Positions 42,722 to 50,681 of a stretch of 64,000 nt of DNA are shown piece by piece (the first letter of the stretch is position 1; each line of letters begins with the position of its first letter). The notes beneath the pieces are model-generated. The model saw only the letters and a list, made by a program, of their open reading frames with translations. It had not been told where the DNA came from and searched no databases. The stretch comes from Bellilinea sp034411135 (lineage in GTDB: Bacteria; Chloroflexota; Anaerolineae; Anaerolineales; Anaerolineaceae). Made by a program: the position numbers and the translations under genes. The stretch covers positions 1 through 64,000 of the forward strand of contig DAOUMN010000003.1 of NCBI GenBank assembly GCA_034411135.1, read 5' to 3'.

Positions 42722-43663
42722 ATGCCGGATCGTCAAGGAAGAAACCCGTTTGGGGCATTACTGGCAGCCACCCTGCTGCTACTGAGCGCCTGCGAGCTAC
42801 CCGCCACGCCGGATGAGCCGCCGCCTGCCAGCCTCCCGGCGGCGAGCATCACCCCCCAGCCTGCTTTGCCGACGGCGCCAGCCGCCAGCCTCACCCCGCT
42901 GCCTGCCCCCACCCAAACCCCAACAGCCGCTCCGGCGTGCGTCGAAACGCGCGGGCGGGTCGAGTCGTTTTCTATCCCATCGCAGGCAATGCCCAAGCCG
43001 CTGCAATTCAACCTGTACCTGCCGCCGTGTTTCGACCCTGCCGCAACGCCGGGCTACCCGCTGCTGGTGCTGCTGCACGGGCAGTCATCCGATGCCGGGC
43101 AATGGTTGGAATTGGGTCTGACGGAGAGCACCGACCAGCTGATTGCTGACGCCCGGCTGCCCGCGCTGTTAATCGCCCTGCCCTACGAGGAATATTCGCT
43201 GCGCGACCCGTTCGCCACCGGTTTCGAGGTGGCGCTGACCGAGGAACTGCTGCCCTGGCTGGAACAGCATTATCCGCTCTGCGGCGGGCGTGCCTGCCGG
43301 GCGCTGGGAGGAATTTCCCGTGGTGGCGCCTGGGCGCTGTACCTGGGCATTACCCGCCCCGAACTGTTCACTGCAATTGGCGCGCATACCGCCCCGCCCT
43401 TCTACGGCAGCGACCTGCGCCTGACCCGCTGGTTGAAGGATCACCAAGCAGACAGCCTGCCCAGCCTGTACCTGGACGTGGGGCGCAAAGACCGCTACTA
43501 CCGCCCAATTGAGGAATTTCATGCCTTGCTGGTCGAGCAGGGCGTGGCGCATGCCTGGCAGGTCAACAACGGCGATCATTCTGACGCCTACTGGCGCGGA
43601 CAGCTGGAGACCTACCTGGAATGGTACGGGCAGCAGCTAACCCCGCCGGACACAGCCCCTTGA
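42722..43663 (+). CDS. Esterase-like alpha/beta hydrolase lipoprotein
   Basis: A 313-residue lipoprotein: LLSAC lipobox (Cys24), Pro/Thr-rich linker to 72, then an alpha/beta hydrolase of the putative esterase (antigen 85 / feruloyl esterase) type. It shows LVLLHGQSSDAGQW (oxyanion region), GGISRGGAW with nucleophile S199, LDVGRKDRYY (acid) and NNGDHSDAYW (His). It acts outside the membrane on an ester, perhaps of polysaccharide. The gene probably has a leaderless mRNA. Confidence 0.88.
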   Translation: MPDRQGRNPFGALLAATLLLLSACELPATPDEPPPASLPAASITPQPALPTAPAASLTPLPAPTQTPTAAPACVETRGRVESFSIPSQAMPKPLQFNLYLPPCFDPAATPGYPLLVLLHGQSSDAGQWLELGLTESTDQLIADARLPALLIALPYEEYSLRDPFATGFEVALTEELLPWLEQHYPLCGGRACRALGGISRGGAWALYLGITRPELFTAIGAHTAPPFYGSDLRLTRWLKDHQADSLPSLYLDVGRKDRYYRPIEEFHALLVEQGVAHAWQVNNGDHSDAYWRGQLETYLEWYGQQLTPPDTAP

Positions 43664-43673
43664 CCGCCGCAGA

Positions 43674-44210
43674 CTAGGTTGGGCACGCCAGGCGATAGAT
43701 GCGCAGGTTGCGCTCAGATCGCGGCAGGTGGTGGGTCTCGACCAGTTCGCCGCCGTTGGCTTCAATAATTGCCTGTCGTTGCGAGTCTTCTTCATCGCAG
43801 GTCAGGATGACTTCGCTCATGCCCATCCCGGCAGCGTGGCGCAGGGTCAGGCGCAGCAGTTCGCTTTCGTAACCCTTGCCGCGCTCGGAGGGACGGATTT
43901 CCAGCGCGATTTGACCGCCTTTCTCCTCCAGCTGGCTTTCCATGCGATGGCGCAACCGGCTAAAGCCGAGCAGGGTCGTTTCGCCTTTCAACAGCCACAG
44001 CGTGGTTTGCGGCACCATGCCGGGCGGCAGGTCTTCTTCCTGTGCGTCGGCTGCCAGGTCGCGCAGGTAGGCAAAGAAACCTTCATCGTTACCTTTTAAT
44101 AAAATCTGGAAGCGGTTATCCCCTTCGGCGCGAAAATCCTGCGCCAATTCCAACAACGCATCGTGCCGGTCAGGTGTCAGGTAAATTAAACTCAGAGCAT
44201 CATCGTTCAT
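43674..44210 (-). CDS. GNAT family acetyltransferase (COG3981-like)
   Basis: A 178-residue acetyltransferase. The N-terminal part has DNRFQILLKGNDEGFFAYLR, and the acetyl-CoA motif is IALEIRPSERGKGYESELL, followed by ILTCDEEDSQRQAIIEANGG. The acceptor is unknown. Its start overlaps the stop of the Fur-family gene (ATGA), so it is cotranscribed with the regulator; no obvious metal link exists. Confidence 0.85.
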   Translation of the reverse strand: MNDDALSLIYLTPDRHDALLELAQDFRAEGDNRFQILLKGNDEGFFAYLRDLAADAQEEDLPPGMVPQTTLWLLKGETTLLGFSRLRHRMESQLEEKGGQIALEIRPSERGKGYESELLRLTLRHAAGMGMSEVILTCDEEDSQRQAIIEANGGELVETHHLPRSERNLRIYRLACPT

Positions 44211-44608
44211 GGCTGACTCCCCGAGATTTTGGATTGGCAGTCCGGGCATATGCCAAACAGGATCAGGTGATTGGTGACAATGGTGTAACCGTGCTGCTGC
44301 TCGATGGCGGCAAAGAGTGCGCGGATCGGAGCATGGTCGAGGGTTTGCTCCGTGCCGCACATTTGACAAACCAGGTGATGGTGTGGCTGTTTGGAAAAAG
44401 CTTCGTACACCGCCGCGCCGCCGCCCATGTCGGACACCGAAATTTGCCCGGCTTTTGCCAGCCGTTCCAGTGCGCGGTAAACCGTGGACGGGTTGACCGC
44501 TGGCAGGCGCGCCTGGATGCGCTCGTAAACCTGCGCGGCAGTCAGGTGAGCGGGTGCATGACTTTGCAGCACTTCCATAATAGCGGTGTTGACCGAGGAA
44601 GATCTCAT
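44207..44608 (-). CDS. Fur family metal regulator (possibly Nur- or Zur-like)
   Basis: A 133-residue regulator with a winged helix (NPSTVYRALERLAKAGQIS) and a C-terminal dimer domain. HHHLVCQMCG and GICPDCQ give the two CxxC pairs for structural zinc, and the HHH triad with later His supplies the sensing site. It is divergent from cbiMQO, and a TTGCAA-type palindrome lies between them. The TTGCAA motif resembles the Nur (nickel) box, so nickel or cobalt control is likely. ATG 44608 is chosen; an extension to 44629 is possible. Confidence 0.88.
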   Translation of the reverse strand: MRSSSVNTAIMEVLQSHAPAHLTAAQVYERIQARLPAVNPSTVYRALERLAKAGQISVSDMGGGAAVYEAFSKQPHHHLVCQMCGTEQTLDHAPIRALFAAIEQQHGYTIVTNHLILFGICPDCQSKISGSQP

Positions 44609-44631
44609 CCTGGAATCACCATAACGCAAAA

Positions 44632-44647
44632 ATTTGCAATTGCAAAT
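44632..44647. promoter_or_regulatory. Fur-family operator between fur and cbiM
   Basis: Perfect 16-bp palindrome ATTTGCAATTGCAAAT. It covers the probable -35 (TTTGCA, 44633-44638) of the cbiM promoter, so binding should block transcription. Confidence 0.75.
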
Positions 44648-44660
44648 CCTGTATTATAAT
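44633..44660 (+). promoter_or_regulatory. Promoter of cbiMQO
   Basis: -35 TTTGCA (44633-44638), 16-bp spacer, -10 TATAAT (44655-44660). The leader would be about 40 bases. Confidence 0.6.
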
Positions 44661-44707
44661 TTGCCTGTTGTCTGGTTTCATTCTATCAAAAAAACGAGGT
44701 TTCCGTC

Positions 44708-45655
44708 ATGTTATTCAGCCCGCAACCCATGCACATTCCGGATGGATTTCTTTCCCTGCCTGTATCGTTGGCACTGTGGCTGCTGTCGATTGCCTTCATC
44801 GGTGTGGCATTGCGCCGCGCGGAGCGCAACTTGCGCGAAAACGACCTGCCCTTAATGGGCGTGCTGGCGGCAGCCATTTTTGCCGGGCAGATGCTCAATT
44901 TTCCGGTCAGCGGCGGCACATCCGGTCACCTGCTGGGGGCAGCCCTGGCAGCCATTTTGCTGGGTCCATACCCTGCCATGCTGGTGATGACCGCGGTGGT
45001 CAGTGTGCAGGCGATCCTTTTCCAGGACGGCGGACTGCTGGCGATGGGCGCCAACCTGTTCAACATGGCAGTGGTGGGGGTGTGGACTTCTTATGGAGTG
45101 TATGCCTTCATTCGCCGCCTGCTGGGGGAAAACCGGCGCGGGCTGCTGGCAGGCGGTTTTGCAGCCGCCTGGGTGTCCATCTTTCTGGCGGCGCTGGCTT
45201 GTGCGCTGCAACTGGCGCTGTCTGGCACCACTCCTGCCAGCCTGGCTGTTCCGGCAATGGGTGCCATTCATGCCCTGATCGGCATTGGCGAAGGCTTGAT
45301 CACCGTCGGCGCGCTGGCATTTCTCTACGCCGCTCGGCGCGACCTGCTGGAAGCACCGCAGCACCGCGCGGCGCTCGACCGTCCGGTATGGCTTGGCGGT
45401 GCGCTGATTGCCGTCCTGCTGGTGATTGCTTCGCCGCTGGCTTCCAGCCACCCGGATGGGTTGGAATCGGTGGCGGAGCAGCTGCGTTTTCTGGAAACCG
45501 CCCAGCCGCCGCTGTACGAGATCATCCCCGATTACTTGCTGCCGGGCATCTCGAACGAAGCCCTGGCGACCATCCTGGCTGGGCTAATCGGGCTGGTGGT
45601 GGTCACTGGCGCGGCGCTCTCGACGGCGCTGCTGCGGCGTAAATCCCAGGCATGA
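44708..45655 (+). CDS. cbiM: CbiM/NikM-type nickel/cobalt ECF substrate-binding subunit with PDGLE domain
   Basis: A 315-residue membrane protein. MHIPDGFLSLPVS is the metal-binding N-terminus of CbiM/NikM, here at residues 8-20 if translation starts at ATG 44708. NFPVSGGTSGHLLGAALAAILLGP is the core signature. The C-terminal part has a PDGLE motif (SSHPDGLESVAEQL), the role played by CbiN/NikN, fused here. SD GAGGT favours ATG 44708, which leaves seven residues before the metal-binding Met-His; ATG 44729 would expose it. First gene of cbiMQO. Confidence 0.92.
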   Translation: MLFSPQPMHIPDGFLSLPVSLALWLLSIAFIGVALRRAERNLRENDLPLMGVLAAAIFAGQMLNFPVSGGTSGHLLGAALAAILLGPYPAMLVMTAVVSVQAILFQDGGLLAMGANLFNMAVVGVWTSYGVYAFIRRLLGENRRGLLAGGFAAAWVSIFLAALACALQLALSGTTPASLAVPAMGAIHALIGIGEGLITVGALAFLYAARRDLLEAPQHRAALDRPVWLGGALIAVLLVIASPLASSHPDGLESVAEQLRFLETAQPPLYEIIPDYLLPGISNEALATILAGLIGLVVVTGAALSTALLRRKSQA

Positions 45656-46425
45656 CGACAGGCAATCCGGCTCATCCCGCCTGGCTGGAGCAGGTGGACG
45701 GGCGGGTCAAAGCGCCGCTGACGCTCCTGATTATTTTTACCATTGCCCTGCTGCCGGAGCGCGCCTGGGGCGCCTATTGGCTGCTACTGAGCGGGTTGTG
45801 GGCTGCTGCTTTGCTCGGCGGGCTGCCGCTGACCCGCCTGCTGCGGCGCAGCCTGCTGGCGCTGCCGTTCGGGCTGGCGGCGCTGCCGCTGTTATTCACC
45901 ATCCCCGGCGCAGCGTTGTTCGCGCTGCTGCCCGGCGCGCTGCGCTTCGCAGCGCTGCTGATCAAAGCCTGGCTTTCGGTTCAGGCTGCCGCGCTGCTCA
46001 CCTTGACCACGCCGTTCCCGCAAATTCTGTCTGCCTTGCGAGGTCTGCGCCTGCCGCGCCTGCTGGTGGCGCTGATTGCCCTGCTGGGACGCTACCTGTT
46101 TGTTCTCAGCGAAACCGCCGTCCTGTTGCTGCGCGCCCGCGAGGCGCGCAGTTCGGTTGACCCTACCGGTACGCACCGTCCCGGCGGTTCGCTGGTCTGG
46201 CGGGCGCGGGTGACCGGCGGGATGGCAGGCAGCCTGCTGCTGCGTTCCTTCGAACGCGCCGAGCGAGTGTACGCCGCCATGCTGGCGTGCGGCTACGATG
46301 GCGAGGTTCGCTGCCTGCCCCAGCCGGTGCTCGACCGACCGTCACGCCGGGTATTGGCGCTGGGCACCCTGTTTTGCCTGCTAATTGGACTGTTTGGCTG
46401 GCTGACCAGCGGAGGCGGGGCATGA
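45652..46425 (+). CDS. cbiQ: Cobalt/nickel ECF transporter transmembrane subunit CbiQ
   Basis: A 257-residue EcfT-type protein with about five helices. The cytoplasmic coupling helices carry LLRAREARSS and FERAERVYAAMLACGYDGE, the two conserved Ala-Arg motifs that contact the ATPase. It links CbiM to CbiO. Both ends overlap neighbours by 4 bases (ATGA), a fully coupled three-gene operon. Confidence 0.9.
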   Translation: MTTGNPAHPAWLEQVDGRVKAPLTLLIIFTIALLPERAWGAYWLLLSGLWAAALLGGLPLTRLLRRSLLALPFGLAALPLLFTIPGAALFALLPGALRFAALLIKAWLSVQAAALLTLTTPFPQILSALRGLRLPRLLVALIALLGRYLFVLSETAVLLLRAREARSSVDPTGTHRPGGSLVWRARVTGGMAGSLLLRSFERAERVYAAMLACGYDGEVRCLPQPVLDRPSRRVLALGTLFCLLIGLFGWLTSGGGA

Positions 46426-47129
46426 GCGCGGTCATCGAAGTCGAAAACCTGACCTACACCTATCCTGCTGGTCAGCCAGCCTTGCGCGGTGTCTCGCTGC
46501 GGATCGAGGCAGGCGAACGGGTAGCGCTGGTGGGCGCTAATGGGGCAGGTAAATCGACCCTGCTGCTCAACCTGAACGGCATTTTGCGCGGCAGCGGGCA
46601 GGTGCGCGTGTGCGGGCTGGCGCTGGAACGGAAAAATCTGCCGCGCATTCGCGCCTTGTTCGGGTTGGTGTTCCAATCGCCGGATGACCAGTTGTTCTCA
46701 CCCACGGTTTTCGAAGATGTTGCCTATGGTTTGATCTACCAGGGACTGCCCGCGCCGGAAATCCAGCGCCGCGCAACCACCGCGCTGGAGGCGGTGGGAA
46801 TGGGCGCCTACACCGCGCGCATGCCGCATCATCTCAGCCTGGGCGAGAAAAAACGAGCCGCCGTCGCCGCTGTGCTCGCCATGCAGCCGCAGGTACTGGC
46901 GTTCGATGAACCGACCGCCGGGATGGACCCGCGTGCCCGGCGCAGTTTGATCCGCCTGCTTGACAGCCTGCCGCAAACCGTGCTGGCAGCCACCCACGAT
47001 CTGGACCTGGTGCGAGAATTGTTCCCGCGCACGGTCATCCTATCCGAAGGCAGAATCGCCGCGGACGGTGAAACAAACCGCCTGTTTGCCAACCGCTCGC
47101 TGCTCGATGCGCACGGGCTGCTCGGCTGA
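46422..47129 (+). CDS. cbiO: Cobalt/nickel ECF transporter ATPase CbiO
   Basis: A 235-residue ATPase. Walker A is GANGAGKST (about 37-45), the Q-loop FQSPDDQLFSPTVFEDVAYG is the ECF hallmark, the signature LSLGEKKR, Walker B VLAFDEPTAGMDP, and switch His in THDLDL. Start ATG 46422 overlaps the cbiQ stop. No cobalamin genes are present in the window, so the metal may be nickel or cobalt. Confidence 0.92.
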   Translation: MSAVIEVENLTYTYPAGQPALRGVSLRIEAGERVALVGANGAGKSTLLLNLNGILRGSGQVRVCGLALERKNLPRIRALFGLVFQSPDDQLFSPTVFEDVAYGLIYQGLPAPEIQRRATTALEAVGMGAYTARMPHHLSLGEKKRAAVAAVLAMQPQVLAFDEPTAGMDPRARRSLIRLLDSLPQTVLAATHDLDLVRELFPRTVILSEGRIAADGETNRLFANRSLLDAHGLLG

Positions 47130-47138
47130 GGGTGTGCC

Positions 47139-48305
47139 TCAGTCCGGGCTGATCTGTTCCACCAGGCGCTGCAGCACCTGGACGGTGTGCGCCATGCGTT
47201 CCGCTTCCAGCAGGGGCAGGTCGTCGCGCAGGGTGTGGTAGGCGCGCCAGAAGTGCGGGCTGCCGCTGGCTTCGATTCCGCTGGCACGGAAACCGGCTTG
47301 CACGAAGGGGGCAAAATCGCCGCTGCGCCGCCGCGAAAAGAATGCCCGTGCCTGCGGATCCGCCTGCTGCAAAGCGGCATTCAGCCCTGGGTCGGTGTGT
47401 AATGGACGCAGCCCGCTGATTCCCCGGTAGATGTTCAGCCGTTCGCCTGTACCGACCATGTCCACGCTGAGCACCCGCAGCCGCGCGGCGTACGCCTTCA
47501 ACCAGCGCGCTGCGTGACGCGCGCCGACCAGTCCCACTTCCTCCGCGCCGCTGAACAGAAAACCGACCCTTGCGCGCAGGTCGGGCATATCCGCCAGCTG
47601 CCGCGCCAGTGCCAGCAACACAATTACCCCCGACGCGTTGTCGTTAGCGCCGCGGGTGTGCACCCCGCCGGTGCCAAAGGAATCGCCCAGGTCAACTGCC
47701 AGTAAAACCAGCCCGTTCAGCGCTGCCAGAAACAGCACGGCATGTGGCAGCGCAGGAGGTAAATTCAGCCCCAGTGCAATCAGCGCGGCGCACAATGCCG
47801 TAATCCAACCCACCCGGCGCAGGATGTCGTACCACTCGGCGCGCAGCGCGGATAAAATGCCCTCGCGGTAGGGCAGTGCGCGGGCGGTATCCACATGGGC
47901 TGCCAGCAGCAGGTTGACGGCGTCCGCGTCCGCGCCGGGCAGGCAAAGCAGATTGTGGCTGGTCAACCGCCCAGGCAGGCGCGCCTGAATGCCCGCCTGC
48001 AGGTGCGGCAAAATCGCCAGCCAGACCGGCAGCGCCAGCGCCAGGTAAGGAAAATGCGGCAGCAAGGCGGCAGATACAATCACCGCCGCGTTGCCGAGCA
48101 GGTTGCGCAGCAGCCGCCGCGAGAGCGGGGTGAAGGTAAACGTCTGGCGCTGGCAGTGGTAACCCAGCGCCTGCATGCGGTTTTGCACCCAGTCCAATGC
48201 TGCCACCTCGGCGGGGCTGCCCGCCGGTCGCGCCCCGCAGTCTGCCAGGAAAGCGGCGGTTTCGGCGTGCAGGTCTGCCGCCGACAGGCGCAGTTCAGTT
48301 GTCAC
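47139..48305 (-). CDS. M28 family metallopeptidase with membrane helices
   Basis: A 388-residue membrane peptidase. Zinc ligands fit M28: AAHVDTARAL (HxD), RGANDNASG (bridging Asp), SGAEEVGLVG (Glu-Glu), and the late GSPHFWRAYHT His. Four hydrophobic segments lie at about 72-110 and 165-205, splitting the peptidase fold, which is unusual for soluble M28 enzymes. The start is GTG 48305, overlapping the upstream stop by 11 bases; the longer frame is shadow. Confidence 0.85.
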   Translation of the reverse strand: MTTELRLSAADLHAETAAFLADCGARPAGSPAEVAALDWVQNRMQALGYHCQRQTFTFTPLSRRLLRNLLGNAAVIVSAALLPHFPYLALALPVWLAILPHLQAGIQARLPGRLTSHNLLCLPGADADAVNLLLAAHVDTARALPYREGILSALRAEWYDILRRVGWITALCAALIALGLNLPPALPHAVLFLAALNGLVLLAVDLGDSFGTGGVHTRGANDNASGVIVLLALARQLADMPDLRARVGFLFSGAEEVGLVGARHAARWLKAYAARLRVLSVDMVGTGERLNIYRGISGLRPLHTDPGLNAALQQADPQARAFFSRRRSGDFAPFVQAGFRASGIEASGSPHFWRAYHTLRDDLPLLEAERMAHTVQVLQRLVEQISPD

Positions 48306-49131
48306 GGCGTGCCACCAGCACGTACCGCTCAAGCGGGTAATGGAACAACAGGGCATCCTGACGGAAGGCAGCCCGGATGGGAATACCCGCCTTGTCCAGC
48401 ATGGCGCGCTGGACTTTGTGTTCCACTTCACCCTGGTTGACGATGATCAGCGCACCGCCGGGCTGCAGACTGCGCCAGGCGGATTCGAGAAGCGCCGGGG
48501 GCTGGAACAGATTGCCGGGCAAGCCCCACTTGAGGTGATCTTCGGCAAAGACAAAGGGGAATAACAGGGTTATTAAGTGAAAATGACCCGGCTGAGCATG
48601 GAAACCGCGCGGCAGGAATTCCACCCCCGCCAGCCCGCGCATGTGTCCCAGGGCATGGTCGTAACGGGAATGCAGGTCGTTGTATACCCGGTAGGCGTCC
48701 ACCTCGTAGCCTTGCAGGTGCGCCTCGCGTCCCCGCGGCGCGCGCCACCAGCGCAGCAGCGCCGCCAGCGCCTGGACGTAGAACCAGTGCGAAGGACCAA
48801 TATCTGCCGCGCGGGTGAACTGCGGCAGGCAGACATTGCCCGCCTCGAAGGCTTGCTCGAGCATGTGCAGGTAAAACAGGTTTTCGCGGTAGTTGAGCGG
48901 GGTGGTCTGGCTGGCAAAGCCCTCCAGGCGATAATCGCGGATCAGCCGGGTGGTCAGTGCGCGAGCCAGTTGGCGCTCCCCACCGTTCAGGTGGGCAAAA
49001 GCATCCTCCACCCCGCGCGGCTGGATGGAAAAACCAGCCCGCCGCCAGCGGAACGCCTGGCGCAGCGGGTAATCCAGCCGGTTGCGAACATCGCGCAGCA
49101 GATTGAGCAGCGAGGAAATCAGCGCATCCAT
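48295..49131 (-). CDS. Methyltransferase-like protein of uncertain function
   Basis: A 278-residue soluble protein. AADIGPSHWFYVQALAALL resembles motif I of class I SAM methyltransferases, GYEVDAYRVY a motif II acidic end, and LLESAWRSLQPGGALIIVNQG the usual later strand. The motif I glycines are poor, so enzyme activity is not certain. It is coupled to the M28 gene. A -10 TAAAAT (49140-49145) lies 8 bases before the ATG, so the leader is very short. Confidence 0.6.
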   Translation of the reverse strand: MDALISSLLNLLRDVRNRLDYPLRQAFRWRRAGFSIQPRGVEDAFAHLNGGERQLARALTTRLIRDYRLEGFASQTTPLNYRENLFYLHMLEQAFEAGNVCLPQFTRAADIGPSHWFYVQALAALLRWWRAPRGREAHLQGYEVDAYRVYNDLHSRYDHALGHMRGLAGVEFLPRGFHAQPGHFHLITLLFPFVFAEDHLKWGLPGNLFQPPALLESAWRSLQPGGALIIVNQGEVEHKVQRAMLDKAGIPIRAAFRQDALLFHYPLERYVLVARRDN

Positions 49132-49157
49132 CCGAATTGATTTTACCTGAAAACGGC

Positions 49158-49163
49158 TATAAT
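49158..49163 (+). promoter_or_regulatory. -10 box of a leaderless radA gene
   Basis: Perfect TATAAT, 6 bases before ATG 49170; no SD sequence. Confidence 0.6.
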
Positions 49164-49169
49164 CTTGCT

Positions 49170-50582
49170 ATGCCCAAATCGCAAACCCAATTCGTCTGCC
49201 AGCAGTGCGGGCGCACCTCGCCGCGCCAGCTGGGACGCTGCCCGACGTGCGGCAGCTACGGCTCGATGGTCGAGGAAGTGATTGCGCCTCCGCCGGTGGC
49301 AGGCAAGCCGCGCCGCGGGCTTTCCGGTCAGTCACAGCCACGCCGGCTGGCGGAAATTTCTGGCGACGAGGAAGACCGCCTGAACCTGCCAATTACCGAA
49401 TTTGCCCGCGTGCTGGGCGGGGGCATCGTACCCGGTTCGATTGTGCTGGTCGGCGGCGATCCGGGCATTGGCAAGTCCACCCTCACGTTGCAAATGACGC
49501 TGGAAATGGCGGGGCAGTTCGCCGCGCGCGGGGCGCGGGTGCTGTACGTCTCTGGCGAGGAGTCCGAGCGGCAGATCAAAATGCGCGCCGTGCGCCTGTT
49601 ACAAGGCGCGGACAAGCCAACCCTGCCAGACAACCTCTACCTGGTGACCGAAACCAACCTGGATCTGATCCTGGAACACATCCGCGCCGTTGCCCCCGAA
49701 CTGGTGGTGATCGATTCGATCCAGACAGTTTACCTACCGGAGTTGGGTAGCAGCGCCGGTTCGGTCGGGCAGGTACGTGAGTGCGCTTCGCGACTGCGCG
49801 AACTGGCAAAAAGCAGCGGTGTGGCGGTGTTCGTCATTGGGCATGTCACCAAAGAAGGCGTGATCGCCGGACCGCGCGTGCTAGAGCACATTGTCGATAC
49901 CGTGCTGTACCTGGAAGGCGACCGTTACCAATCCTTCCGCCTGCTGCGTTCGGTCAAGAACCGTTTTGGGGCGACATCGGAAGTGGGCGTGTTCGAGATG
50001 CGCGAACGCGGCATGATCGAGGTGCCCAATCCGTCGGAGATCTTTCTTGCCGAGCGGATGATCAACGCGCCCGGCTCGGCAATCGCGGTGACGATGGAAG
50101 GCACCCGCCCGCTGCTGGTGGAACTGCAGGGGCTGACCAGTTTTTCCAACCTGGGCAACCCGCGCCGTACGCCCAACGGCGTTGACCTCAACCGCCTGCT
50201 GTTGATCACCGCAGTGCTCACCCGACGGCTGGGGCTGCGCCTGGCGGAGCAGGACGTGTTCGTCAACGTGGTCGGCGGGCTGCGAGTCATTGAACCGGCG
50301 GCGGACCTGGCGCTGGCGGCGGCAATTGCCTCCTCGATGCGCGATGCGCCGGTGCGCGCCGACATGGTGCTGATCGGCGAGGTGGGATTGTCCGGTGAGC
50401 TGCGCTGGGTGGGGCAGATGAGCGCGCGCCTGCGCGAGGCAGCCAAGCTGGGCTTTCGCGCGGCGGTCATCCCGCGCCGTGCGCGCAGCAGCGAACCGCT
50501 GCCCGAAGGAATCGAGATTATCCAGGCGCGCTCGCTGCGCGAGGGGCTGGGCGCTGCTCTGCTGGCGGGCAAAGAAGGCTAA
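49170..50582 (+). CDS. radA: DNA repair protein RadA
   Basis: A 470-residue DnaB-like ATPase that helps branch migration in recombination. The zinc finger uses C10, C13, C24 and C27. Walker A is GGDPGIGKST (95-104), followed by LYVSGEES and Walker B VVIDSIQ. The RadA-specific KNRFG motif is at 263-267. The C-terminal 150 residues are Lon-like. Start ATG 49170 places the zinc finger at the N-terminus and follows a perfect -10 by 6 bases. Confidence 0.96.
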   Translation: MPKSQTQFVCQQCGRTSPRQLGRCPTCGSYGSMVEEVIAPPPVAGKPRRGLSGQSQPRRLAEISGDEEDRLNLPITEFARVLGGGIVPGSIVLVGGDPGIGKSTLTLQMTLEMAGQFAARGARVLYVSGEESERQIKMRAVRLLQGADKPTLPDNLYLVTETNLDLILEHIRAVAPELVVIDSIQTVYLPELGSSAGSVGQVRECASRLRELAKSSGVAVFVIGHVTKEGVIAGPRVLEHIVDTVLYLEGDRYQSFRLLRSVKNRFGATSEVGVFEMRERGMIEVPNPSEIFLAERMINAPGSAIAVTMEGTRPLLVELQGLTSFSNLGNPRRTPNGVDLNRLLLITAVLTRRLGLRLAEQDVFVNVVGGLRVIEPAADLALAAAIASSMRDAPVRADMVLIGEVGLSGELRWVGQMSARLREAAKLGFRAAVIPRRARSSEPLPEGIEIIQARSLREGLGAALLAGKEG

Positions 50583-50681
50583 CCAGCGGCTCGATTACAC
50601 CCCAGCGGGGGATCGATTATAAAAAATCTGTAAAAATTTTCTTATCACCCGCCTAACTCGCTATAATATACATTATAAACT

